From Cordilura impudica (taxonomy: Eukaryota; Arthropoda; Insecta; Diptera; Scathophagidae), in NCBI GenBank assembly GCA_963682025.1, contig OY821521.1, forward strand, positions 98,199,354 through 98,263,353: 64,000 bases of DNA, written 5' to 3'. This document shows, piece after piece, positions 50,838 through 61,881 of this stretch (position 1 is the stretch's first letter; each line of letters begins with the position of its first letter). Below the pieces are notes generated by a model that saw only the letters and a program-made list of their open reading frames with translations, was not told the origin of the DNA and ran no database searches. The position numbers and the translations under genes were made by a program.

Positions 50838-51189
50838 TAGGTATTGACAAGAATATCTCCAATATGTTCTTTTTTCAAATTTACCTATTTTATCGACTAT
50901 TTGTGAAAATTTCTCATTAAGCACAAAAATGTTTGAATCAATATATTTTATTAGGATTAAAATAAGCCATCGCTTATTTACATCGATTAAGTATTCAACT
51001 TTTCTGCTCGTATGCTTCACTTTAGGTGAGATAGTATTTGAGATAGACGCAGGTTGAAACCTAACGGCCACCCACCCTAAGTAGAAAAATTTCATATAGA
51101 AACAATTTTATCAATTATAACATAACAATTATTAAAATGTTTAATACAATCACTGATGTAGGTTGAAATGCCAAAAACCGGTCTGATTA

Positions 51190-51302
51190 AGAATACAGAC
51201 ACCCAAAAAATGGATTCGTTGTGACAACTGCATTTGTTGCCAACCATGTACTATCACATTATTCTGTTGTGATTACTAAAAAATATTTTCGAAATAACCG
51301 TA
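51190..51302 (+). repeat. fragment of a short dispersed repeat shared with 41.9 kb
   Basis: ACACCCAAAAAATGGATTCG, GTACTATCACATTATTCTGT and AATATTTTCGAAATAACCG, in the same order as the reverse of 41,898-42,022. Confidence 0.6.
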
Positions 51303-51580
51303 CAAAGTTTAAGGCAACTGATGTTTTAAGAAAATTCAATTGTATGAACTGTTAAATTTAGTTCATACAATGAAATTTAGATGATTACAAGCCTTTATTA
51401 GGGTAGCTCAACGCTTAACTACAGTAATTGTAATCTCACTTTAAAATAATTTTATAATTTATTCTTTTATAGTTATAAATTAAGAATTAATACGTGTGTA
51501 TGTGTTGTAAAAAATTTAATTATTAGTACGAATATGCCAAATGACTTTTATAGCTGTTGAAATATCAAATTTAACTCTCA

Positions 51581-53049
51581 TTATTTGGGTCCGCCAGCAC
51601 GCTTGGCTGTAATAATTTGATCAACCTTCAAGGTAGTGCTGCCAGCACCAACAGCATATTTCATAGCCCAGTAATTTGATTGGAAGAGATCGAACACCTT
51701 AGTGGTGGTGAGATCAATAGTTTCGGCCTTTTCAGCTTCAATATTGAAACCAATATTTTCAACAGACTCCTCTTTATGAGCGAAATATAACTGGTTGACC
51801 ACTTCAAGACCATTGACAACGGAATGTTCAGCTAAAGTTCTAGGGAATGCTTCCGAAGCAGTGGTTAAAAATCTAAAGGTATACCAGGTCAGCTATCGGC
51901 AAAAGCAACAATTTGTGCAGCCACTTCAATTTTAGAAGCACCACCTTCAGCCACATAACGGACGTCACGTGACAAACCTTTGAAGTTATTGGCAGCATCA
52001 TCGATAGCAGGTTAAATATCTTCCAAGTAATTATCGGTGGCACCGCGTATATCAATTATAGAGATACGAGAATCGTTTCCTTCATTGCTGCAATGCTGGT
52101 ATCACCCAATTCTTCAATGCAAAATAACCTATTTCTTCCTGGCTGGATGTGGTGTGCTGATGCGTGGCAAAACAGTACCATTGACAGCAGTAGCCAAACG
52201 TCTCAAATCGAATTTGGAATTTAAATGAACAGCCATTAAGCCATATTTGTTAGGGAAATGTAAAGCCATATCTCAAACTTTGCCACCGGCAACCACAACT
52301 TTAGCGCCAGTATCGGCAATAGCTTTAATTTGACTCATCAGCGGATTTAATCAAGACAGTACCATTTATCTCGATTTCAGTAATATCAACGGGGCAGAAA
52401 AGATGGTAATCTTAGTCTCTTCAGCAAAAGAAACATCACCTTCAAGAAAAGGTTTAATAACCAGACCACCTTAGACTTGGATAAACCATTGCCCAAGATT
52501 TTGCATACGCGAAAGTTGTCAACATTGGTAACAGATTGGTTGTCAATCTGGTAAAATAACAGCACAGGCTTAAGCAACTAAATCCATAAGGAAATCTTGC
52601 CCATATTTTTTGAACATAATAGAATGCTTACAGCATTCCCTGACTTGAGCAACATCACGATAATCTTTAATTTCATGACATACGAATTTTGGCAGAATGT
52701 CTAAAGCTTTTTCCAAACCCTTCGCATAACCATCAGCTATTTCCGAGGTGGTAATGCCTAAATAACTTCGACTTAAGCGTCTTGCATTTCCATGGTCATG
52801 ACCATGAGCTTGGCAGCCGGATGTTCAAAATCCAATTCGCGCATTCCAGAGTATTACTAGTTACAAATTCAAGATGATTAATAATCATTTTTTCATGACA
52901 TTGGGATCGCAGGCGGAGCGCATGGTTTGGGCAAACTCTTTGCAGGCACTAATATTACGATAAACTGCCACTTCCAAACCGCTATACATACGGACTCCTT
53001 TCCTCATCATTTGTACTATTCTGGGTGCTTTGGGTACAGATGGAGCCAT
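51581..53049 (-). pseudogene. CCT8: processed pseudogene of chaperonin subunit CCT8 (TCP-1 theta)
   Basis: Intronless minus-strand copy of the theta subunit of the cytosolic TRiC/CCT folding chamber. It runs from ATG at 53,047-53,049 (MAPSVPKAPRIVQMMRKGVR, SACKEFAQTMRSACDP) to FDLFQSNYWAMKYAVGA, VDQIITAKRAGGPK and TAA at 51,581. Blocks in order: GMRELDFEHPAAKL, GITTSEIADGYAKGLEKALD, VCKILG, EGDVSFAEE, LHFPNKYGLMAVHLNSKFDL. There are many stops and frameshifts. A deletion removes about 30 codons after MQDA that in CCT subunits hold the GDGT ATP-binding motif. Colinearity without introns points to retroposition. No poly(A) tail or target duplication is recognisable, so it is old. Confidence 0.9.
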
Positions 53050-53146
53050 TTTTGTTCTTAAATTTTTTTGTCTACTTTTCGCAATTAATAACCGAGAAAA
53101 TTAATACTCGCAACAAGACAATTTTATTTTAATTATTTTGTATTTT

Positions 53147-53918
53147 TATACCCTATACCACTATGTGGTTTGGATATAATGACTTTGTGCTGCTGTTTGT
53201 AACTACCAAAAATATTTGACCTAGACCCATCTTTTATTACACCGATCGAATCAGAATCACTATCTGATTCGATTTAACTATGTCCGTCCGTCCGTCTGTG
53301 TGTCCATGTAAAACTTGTAATCAAACTGCAGGTCGCAAATATGAATATATTTTGATGAAATTTGGTATATAAGCTTTTGTCGGCCATAGGATGAACGCTA
53401 TTGAAACTGGTGAGAATCGGTCCATGTTCAGACCTAGCCCCCATACAAATGACCCCTATGAAATCAACATAAATTGCCATAAGATCCAAATTACCATATA
53501 AATCTTAGTCAAATTGGGTTTGTATGTGTTTATTACATCCATTAATCAGTAGTCCAAAAATGATTCCTATGGGACAACTCTCAGTCATAGGCCCCATATA
53601 GAGCTGCTTCCCGATCTTCACTTAAATCTATCAAAAAACAAAAATATTGCACGGATTTTTTTCAAATTTTGTTTGTATATATTTTTGCAAAATACAAGAG
53701 ACTTTACCATACATGGTCAGGATCGGTCCATTTTTGGCCAAGTCCCCATATAGATATAGCATCCGATATGAACTTTTTCATATCTGCAGCCAAAAAAATT
53801 AATAAAAATCCCACTCAAATTTGGTTTATGCTTATTTTCTATATCCAGCTAGTTGGGCCTGAGCGCATGGTATAGGATATCGTATAGTCGGTCTAGACCA
53901 ACTATAATTTTCTTGTTT
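53147..53918 (-). repeat. family A repeat, full length
   Basis: TATACCCTATACCACTATGT hairpin at the left and GGTCTAGACCAACTATAATT at the right. It lies 100 bp upstream of the CCT8 retrocopy, in the same orientation. Confidence 0.9.
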
Positions 53919-53964
53919 TATTTTATATTTAATTTTTTAAAAATTACAAATAAATTAAATTATC

Positions 53965-54275
53965 CGGTTGGGCTCACTACATTTCTTGGTACCTACACCA
54001 GAATTTGATAAATGAAATTTTATTTGGTTAAATCTACCAAACCCAGTTAAATTATTGGTTTTGCTTTGTTATAACCGAATTCAGTAATTCTAATTACTAA
54101 TTTATTTCTATCATATTTACCGACATTTTGTTGCAATATCTGTAAATACATTTTCGGTTTAAAATATATTGTGTTAAAAGAAGAATTATACGTTGGAATT
54201 AAGAACGAGTCATGTTATAGCTTAATAATTTTCATAAAAACTTTGATTGGAAAATGGAACTTATTTTTCTATTGG
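53965..54275 (+). repeat. unclassified dispersed repeat shared with 40.0-40.3 kb
   Basis: AATATCTGTAAATACATTTT, CGGTTTAAAATATATTGTG and ATAACCGAATTC in the order seen in the reverse of 40,010-40,290. Moderate similarity; ends not defined. Confidence 0.4.
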
Positions 54276-54515
54276 GAATTGTGGATTTCTGCCTGTATTA
54301 TAGTGCTAGAAAGTGAGGTCAGAATTCATTACTTTCTCTATGCTTAAAGATATTTCCAGCATTTTCACGTAAATCTCAGAATTCAATATGTTACAAATAT
54401 TACCGAAGGAAGTTTACCTCGGAAAGAAAAAAACGAAAATCACGCCAATATTGGAATCTGTTAGGGCCATCCCTAACAAATAATTTTTAGTGCAAGTTTC
54501 TCCTTTTGTTCCATT

Positions 54516-55260
54516 TTTTATACCCTATACCACCATGTGGTTTGGGTATAATGACTTTGTGCTGCTGTTTGTAACTACCAAAAATATTTGACCTAGACCC
54601 ATCTTTTATTATACCGATCGAATCAGAATCACTAACTGATTCGATTTAACGATGTCCGTCCATGTAAACCTTGTAATTAAACTGCAGGTCGCAAATATGA
54701 ATATATTTTGACGAAATTTGGTATATAAGCTTTTATCGGCCATAGGATGAACGCTATTGAAATTGGTGAGAATCGGTCCATGTTCAGACCTAGCCCCCAT
54801 ACAAATGACCCCTATGAAATCGACATAAATTGCCATAAGATCCAAATTGTCGTATAGATCTTACTCAAATTGGGTTTGTATGCGTTTATTACATCTATTA
54901 ATGAGTAGTCCAAAAATGATCCCTATGGGACATCTCTTAGTCATAGGCCCCATATAGAGCTGCTTCCCGATCTTCACTTAAATCTATCAAAAAACAAAAA
55001 ATATTGCACTGATTCTTCTCAAATTTTGTTTGTATATATTTTTGCAAAATACAAGAGACTCTACCAAACATAGTCAGGATCGGTCCATTTTTGGGCCTAG
55101 TCCCCATATATATATAACATCCGATATGAACTTTCTCATATCTGCAGCCAAAAAAATTAATAAAAATCCCACTCAAATTTGGTTTGTGCTTATTTTGTAT
55201 GTCCAGTTAGTTGGGTCTATCATATAGTCGGTAGACCGATTATAATTTTCTTACCTGTTT
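54516..55260 (-). repeat. family A repeat, near full length
   Basis: Left hairpin TATACCCTATACCACCATGT; right palindrome shortened to AGTCGGTAGACCGATTAT. The SINE-like tract GTCCGTCCATGT is reduced. Confidence 0.9.
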
Positions 55261-55454
55261 TTTTATTTTTTTTTTTTTTTTATAAAAATAAGATTTATAT
55301 TTATGGAGTCCTAAAAACCCCGTTGAACATATCTGGTGGACACAGTAAGATCTTATTCAGCTTTCTGATGCTAAAACGTTTTTACTGGAAGCAGAGCAAA
55401 TTATAATTTTAATTTTGGGATGTGAGGCAGTGTTGCAGGTTCGCCAGGCATCTA

Positions 55455-55960
55455 CCAATTTATTTAAAATTTTGTGATTTTAAAATTTGTGATCGCTAAA
55501 AACCTCGTTCGTGTTGTATCTGTACCATTCTTTTACCAAAATTTTCAATGACTGCTGGCATAACTGTCGCCTATCAGTTGTTTGTGTATCGCTGGCATAG
55601 ATGGTATAGGTGTTAGATTGAAGATCTAGGCGGCCCTCTTCGAAAAATTATTCGATTACCGAAGAGTTCGCGCAAAGGATCAATTGTTTCTATTGTTGTA
55701 TGACATGTTGTACCGTCCTGATGGCGTTTGGTGTCCATATCGTCTAACAACAAATTGGTATTCATATTACAATATAGAAGTCCATTTACAGTAACAGCAA
55801 ACCCAGATTAGTTTGCAAAAAATACGGTCCACTCCACCAATCCAAAAACCATACCAGACTATTTTTTCTCGTAGATTTTCTTTACCCCAGATCCAACAAA
55901 TTTGTTTGATTACAAACAACGTAGTTTGTTTGACATTGTAGAAAAATTCGTATTTTCAAT
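55455..55960 (-). pseudogene. second DD41D-like transposase relic
   Basis: The minus strand reads QICWIWGKENL, WYGFWIGGVDRIFF, FAVTVNGLLY, then QDGTTCHT, IDPLRELFGN, IIFRRGPPRS and AVIENFGKRMVQIQHERG. The order and motifs follow the intact transposase at 31.2 kb (CRIW, VWCGLYAGGIIGPYFF, VTVNGDRY, QQDGATCHTA, RENFGEQFISRNGP). The sequence is far diverged, so it is a different lineage of the family. Many stops and frameshifts; part of the catalytic C-terminus is missing. Confidence 0.68.
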
Positions 55961-55964
55961 TCAA

Positions 55965-57005
55965 CGGAATGTTAGTACTTATCATCTGTCAAATAGCATA
56001 TGACACTCTATTACAAATAACCTAATAGATGGGACATTAAGTCTGCTTAGAATTATTAAAGACTACTAAAAGCTACACTCGTCAATTGGAATGTAAACAT
56101 CTCTGAAATTCGCGATTTTATATACACTTAAATTTAGATCAGATATAAAGTAAATCCAATTAAAAGATGTAATATTTTATTCGACCTGTCGTTTGTAAAC
56201 CCAATAAATAAAAACAAAAAGAATAAATAAATTTTGCATTATTGTCACACTATTTTAATTGTATAGTATAATGTTCAAATTTAAAATCTCAATAAATTAG
56301 ATGTCTTCGTAAAAATTAAAAATATATATAAAATTCTATGCATATGAAGTTTTTTCTGCAAGATTTAATTGTTGCATACTTATTCAGTTTAATTTTGTCA
56401 TTTTTGCATAATTTAAAAAAACAAAATAAATGATAATGATTAAAGAAAGAAAAGGAATTTAAGGCACGTATTTTGTGGGTGTGCGATGATTAATGAGACA
56501 GAATATTGTCAATATATATGTATATATATTTTTTTTTAAATTTATGTCTTGCCAGATTAAAAAAAAAAATAAACTAATTGTTTTTTACTTAAACGGCTTA
56601 TTAAAATGTCAATATTCTATAAATGAATTTTGTCTGCACTTTTTTTTTTAATTTTGAATATTGAAGCGCCATTTCATCACCATGCATACTGCACACACAT
56701 GTACATGAGTTTGTATATTGAATGATATTATTTATACATTACCACAATGTATAAACACATACATATATATCTTTATACTTTATTTTTGTCCCAAATCGTT
56801 CAGCACATTATGTACAACGAATTTTTCAGCAATAATTTTTGTTTAAATATTTGCATTTATTTAAAATTTAAAAGATCATGTTCAATGTTATGAAGCTTCA
56901 CATTGTTTTATTATTTCTGGGTTGAATGAAAATTCAACATTAAATAGAAATATGTGTGGAAAGAAATAATATATGTTTATACAAAACCCTGATTGAAACT
57001 CTTCC
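55965..57005. other. zip intron, no gene recognised
   Basis: AT-rich with short AT microsatellites near 56,510-56,535. Nothing assigned. Confidence 0.5.
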
Positions 57006-57010
57006 CACGG

Positions 57011-58998
57011 TGGTCTTGAACCAACTTTTAATGACGGGTCTTAGCATATCATTTTTTTTTTATACTGAATTTGGTTATTTATATTCTAAATAGTATGTAA
57101 AAGAATTATAGCCCATAACTTGTCGAGTCGTTTTCGAAAAAACTAATTTTGAAAAAATTGCTTGTTATTAATTAAAAATTTTTAAATGCGTATTTGATGG
57201 CCAATTTCAGAGCTTTAATTTTTTTGTACTCTAAATTGTATTGTCAATTTCACGTAATTGTATGCAGTGTACTAGTGCTATTTTGACAGTTTATCAATAA
57301 ACAGTATGAGATATTTAAGAATTGTGAAAAACGAAATTTAAAAAGATAAATTTAATTAATTAATTTTAAAAAATTAATGTTTTCCCTAATCAGTGACATG
57401 TTTATTTACAATTATTGATATTTATTATTTGAAACAGAGTAACATTATCTGCAAAGCAATATGTTCAAGCTTTCAAAAGACCATGTTGGCACTCACGGCG
57501 AAAATCGTCTTAATATATGTATGTTTATTTTGTCTTAAGAATAAAAATAGGATGATTCAAATTTCGGGAGTATTAAAGGGAAATATTGAAAAATTTGAGG
57601 ATTGTGATGAACGTCTTCCTAATTCAGTTTGAGATGCTTGTCGAATTCTGATATATCGTGAAATTTAAAAAGAATTAAGTTTACATACTACAAAATTACC
57701 AGATTATTCAAATTTCAAAGTAATGGACCCTAACACGAGATCTAAAATTGATAAAAAAAAAAAAATGTGAGTGTACTTTGTGTAAATAAAAAATTAAAAA
57801 AGTGTAATTAATGTCGATCAGATTTGGTAGTTGGTAAGCCCCATTTCTGTTATAAGAATTCGAATCACCTGGATCATTTAGTAACTCATACTGATAAAGA
57901 TATTTCAACAAAACATAAAGAGCAACTGGGTAGTAAGTTAATAAAAAAAAATTGCGAATTTGAACGGAAATAATCTTAATGCATTTTTCATATCCCAAGA
58001 ACGTGGACGACCAACAACTTCGAAGAGTAAAGAACAAAAGCCAGCCCATTTCGCTGATAACGTTTCTAAAATAGGATTAGGTATTGGAATATCAAAAAAG
58101 AAAAATTGGTTTAATGACATCAACCTTAAAGGTTCCTACTAATAATAGAAACATATTTGAATCAAATTTGGATGAAAAACTCAAGAATATAAATCATTCT
58201 GTAAATTATTATTTCGAAGTTAGAATGTGTGACGTTGTAAAAAACGATAACAATAATATAAAAAGTGAAAAACTACATGTAAAGTGTTTTGATGACTTCA
58301 AAACCGTTGTACAATCGACTCAAACAAATTACATAGAATTTATTTCAGGCTTTAAAAGTAGTTATCGTGATTTGGAAATTTTCGTGACGCCAAAAGTTCA
58401 TGCTGTATTCTTTCATATTTCTCAATTTTGTAAAAAGTTGATAAAGAACTGGGATTCTATAGCGAGCAGGCCGTAGAATCTCTACGCTCAGATTTTAAAA
58501 CAACTTGGACCAAATACAAAGTATTCGAAAGGCATCCTAAGTATCCAACTCAATTACTCAGAGCAGTTTAAGAATATAACGCTCAACATATATAAATATA
58601 TATAGAGTTAAATTTAAAACAATTTTATGTTATATAATGTGTTACATAAATATGTAGTAAATAAAAATGTAAATATATCCAAACTTAAATGCTTTACATA
58701 CTATCGAAAATTATTACAAAAAATTATGAAATACTTAATTAAAACTAAATTATTATATCGGAAATATTGTTTTTCTTATATTAAGATCTCATAAAAAATA
58801 TTTTTTAATAAATTTAATGTTTAAATTCACAATTCAATACGAATGTGTAAAATGTTTAATAGAAAACGGGTAATTTTTTTTTTTCAAAAACGGCTCTACA
58901 AGTTATGGGCTATAATTTTTTTTACACACTACTGAGAATGTAAATAACCCAAATTAGTAAAACAAAAATGATGTACTACGACCATTCATTCAAGACCA
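57011..58998 (+). mobile_element. unclassified 2-kb element with TIRs of 100 bp or more and a decayed Cys-rich gene
   Basis: The left end (57,011-57,142) and right end (58,885-58,998, inverted) match over about 110 bp, roughly 80% by eye. Shared blocks include AATTATAGCCCATAACTTGT, TTATTTAxATTCT and ATCATTTTT, with an outermost TGGTCTTGAA on both sides. The interior holds one decayed plus-strand gene. No target duplication is visible. The superfamily is not known to me. Confidence 0.68.
57481..58590 (+). pseudogene. relic gene of the long-TIR element (zinc-binding N-terminus)
   Basis: Pieces in order: MLALTAKIVLIYVCLFCLKN, RMIQISGVLKGNIEKFEDCD, ERLPNSV(stop)DACRIL, CECTLCK, CN(stop)CRSDLVVGKPHFCYK, RGRPTTSKSKEQKPA and VSKIGLGIGISKKKNW. 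A frameshift leads to an intact 130-codon frame (58,084-58,476: TTVNRNIF-like, SGFKSSYRDLEIFVTPKVHA, VFFHISQFCKKL). The tail is ESLRSDFKTTWTKYKVFERH, PKYPTQLLRAV. Repeated C-x2-C pairs suggest zinc binding. I believe related proteins are multi-copy in invertebrate genomes but cannot name the family. Confidence 0.6.
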
Positions 58999-58999
58999 T

Positions 59000-59334
59000 C
59001 GATTTCCATGACTCTTTTCAATTAATTGTAAAAAAAAAATGTTTAGGTTACTTTTGAACAGAAGCAATCGAAGCTAAGAGATAAATTGTGATAATTATTT
59101 AAAACAAAATCTATATATTAATACGAGAAGGTAAATTTTAAATTCCCTTTTTAAGCAATATGCGGGCACGGAGGAGTGGGAAAATTGGCATAGTCATAGT
59201 TCATATGGGGGAGAAGCTGAGAATGATAAAATTTATGTTTTATCTGTCTTAAAAATATATTAAATTAAATAGAATAAAATATTTATAATAATTCGTTACA
59301 TCCTGTTAACGGGACTGATTTAAATTATATATCA
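59000..59334. other. zip intron spacer
   Basis: No feature recognised. Confidence 0.5.
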
Positions 59335-59519
59335 GACGCTCTGTGTTCAATTGTGAATTTCTAAAATTGATTAACATACCTTTAGGCTCATTTAAATATT
59401 CATAAATTTTTCATATACATACATATATAGATTAAAAAAACATTGGAAGACAAAAATTGAATGAGAAAATAATATTTCCTAGAATTTGCACTCGAATTTC
59501 GAGTGCTGGGCTATATTAG
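59335..59519 (+). mobile_element. family C Helitron, 3' end fragment
   Basis: Shares TTAACATACCTTTAGG and the terminal hairpin GCACTCGAATTTCGAGTGC with the other copies. It ends TATTAG|T. The 5' half is missing. Confidence 0.72.
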
Positions 59520-59916
59520 TATTTTTTAATTTCGTTAGTTTATGTTTGTAAACTATCAAAAATAAATAAAAAAAAATTTTGATGAACTTTTTAAAATTTT
59601 ATGTTTTGTTTTAGCTAAAAAAATTTATGTTTTAAATTAAAACCAAAAAAATACTTAATAAAAACGAGTAAGAAAATTATAGTCGGTCTAGTCCAAATTT
59701 ACGATACCGTATACCATGTGTTGAGAGAAAGCGTCTTAGATCCAACTGATTAGATATAGAAAATAAGCATAACCCAAGGTTCATATCGGATGCTATATTT
59801 ATATAGAGACTAGGTTGAAAAATGCATTGATCCTTAACATATGTGGAAGAGGCACTTATTTTTTACAAAAACATATACAAACCAAATATGAAAAAAATGT
59901 GTGAAATATTTTTGTT

Positions 59917-60450
59917 ATACCCTCTATACCACTGCGCAGAGGGTATATATCAGTTTGTCAGTCCGTTTGTAATTCATCGAAATAAATTCCGAAGACCCCA
60001 TGAACTATATATATTCTTGATCCTTATAAATAGAGAAGTCGATCTGTCCGTCTATCTGTCTGTTTGTCTGTTGAAAACATTCTCCTGTCCGTAATAGATC
60101 GAGTTGTTCGCACTACTTGGGTACACAATATTCGTCATAATATGGAATCTCTAGACCAAATATGTGAGGTTTGAAATACGAAAATGTAAGGATACTCTGA
60201 TAATATTTCATGTAAAAACCAAAAATAGTGAAAAGTGTTTATACGTAACAGAACATATGTATCAGGAAAATACCTAAAATTTTTGTTAAATACGGAGTAT
60301 CTTATCATTGTAAAAAATCGAGCCATTATAATTTGAAATCAAGCGTTTTTTGTTCTCTTAGTGTTAACAACCTTGGTTACAATATTGTGTTTAAAACACG
60401 GGTGGAGGGTATCAAATATTAGGCAGAGCCGAATTTAACACTCTTACTTG
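59917..60450 (-). repeat. family B repeat inserted in family A
   Basis: Reversed, full-length copy of about 534 bp: ATACCCTCTATACCACTGCG ... GGGTGGAGGGTATCAAATAT, GCCGAATTTAACACTCTTAC, TTG. It splits the family A motif AATATTTTTGTTTTTTGATA. No target duplication is apparent. Confidence 0.85.
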
Positions 60451-60870
60451 TTTTTTGATATATTTATGTAAAGATCGGGAAGCAGCTTTATATGGAGGTT
60501 ATGACTAAGAATTGTTGTATGTTTGTTTTATTATGACTAAGAATTGACACACACTAACCAAATTTTACTGAAATCTATATAATTTGGATCTTATGACAAC
60601 TTAAGTCGATAGGGGTCTTTTGTATGGGGAGTAGGTCTGAATATGCACCGGTTTTCACCAATTACAATAGCGTCGCCCTATGGTCGATAATAGATTGTAT
60701 ATTAAACTTCAATATTTTTATTTGTGACCTGTAGTTTGATTACAAGGCTTACTTGGACACACGGTTGGAGTCGATCGGCATAATAAAAGACGGGTCTAGC
60801 TCAAACATTGTAGGTAGTTACAAACATCAGCACAAACTCATTATACCCTGACCATATAGTGATTATAGGG

Positions 60871-61863
60871 CAGAGTTGTAAACGAATCATTAATTTTTGT
60901 ATTAATTCGCGAATCATTCATGAACTGAATTGGTAAAATTTTTAATTAATTCTTTTCGTCAAAAAACGAATTGAATGAAATTTGAATCAGTTCATTTGAA
61001 TTTAGCAAACATGAATTGCAATTCATTTCCAATTCAAATGAATTGGGCAAAATGAATTGCAATTCATATTTAATTCAAATGAATTGGAAATGAATTACAT
61101 TTCATTTTAACAATTCATTTGAATTGAATTGACTTTGAATTAATTCAAATGAGTTAGAAAAACGAATTGCAATTCATTTCCAATTCATTTGAATTGAATT
61201 TGAATTAATTCAAATGAGTTAGTAAAATTAATTGCAATTATTATAATTCAATTAATTGAATTAATTATTGAATTAATTCAAATGAACTCGAAAAATGAAT
61301 GTGCAATTCATTTCCAATTTATTTGAATTGAATTGATTTTGAAAAAAGACTACTGTAAATAAATATAAGGAAGCATTACTCCCGTTTTGTTATCCAACTC
61401 ATTTTATTATATTAAAGACAGCATTACTCTCATTTCGGATATCACCTAAAGTGTTTGTCATTGAATGTTCGTGGGTCACAAAATTTCATAAAATAAATAA
61501 ATTAATAGATTTTAAATATTAAAAATGTCTTGTTATTCACCGTATGTCAAAAGCGAAATAAGTAGTACTTGAAGAAACAAACTCCAAACACCACGTTTAC
61601 TTCAATTGAATGCAATTCATTTTTGATTTGATAAATATAAATTGCATTTCATTTTGCAAATTCATTTGAATTAAAAATGAATTGCTATTTATTTTGCAAA
61701 ATTCATTTGAATTGGAAATGAATTGCAATTCATTTTTGCAAATTCAAATGAATTGATTCAAATTTCATTCAATTCTTTTTTTTTTGGTGAAAATAATTAA
61801 TTCAAAATTTAGCTAATTCGTAATGAATTGAAATCAAAAAAGAATGATTCATTTACAACTCTG
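60871..61863. mobile_element. 993-bp hAT-type MITE with a palindromic satellite-like interior
   Basis: Ends CAGAGTTGTAAACGAATCATT-like and the inverted CAGAGTTGTAAATGAATCATT-like. The flanks TTATAGGG at 60,863-60,870 and 61,864-61,871 are an exact 8-bp target duplication. CAGAG ends with an 8-bp duplication are typical of hAT. Much of the interior (60,960-61,330 and 61,610-61,770) is built from reiterated AATTCAAATGAATTG and GAATTGCAATTCATTT units. A unique core of about 270 bp (61,345-61,610) separates the two arrays. Confidence 0.88.
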
Positions 61864-61881
61864 TTATAGGGTATTATAAAT

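Larger units (their letters stand above)
59664..61881 (+). repeat. family A repeat carrying two later insertions
   Basis: Family A segments are 59,664-59,916, 60,451-60,870 and 61,864-61,881. The first gap is a family B copy, the second a hAT-type MITE. The left palindrome is degenerate (GGTCTAGTCC). Confidence 0.85.

Noticed and set aside
41898..51302. Treating the 50.6-kb MITE and the 41.9/51.2-kb fragments as one family
   Set aside because: They share GTTCGTTG and similar ends, but the interiors differ too much to be sure by eye; kept separate.
55300..55375. Plus-strand peptide SPKNPVEHIWW resembling the SPD.NPIE..W block of Tc1 transposases
   Set aside because: Only about 25 codons, no neighbouring Tc1 block found; too little to call.
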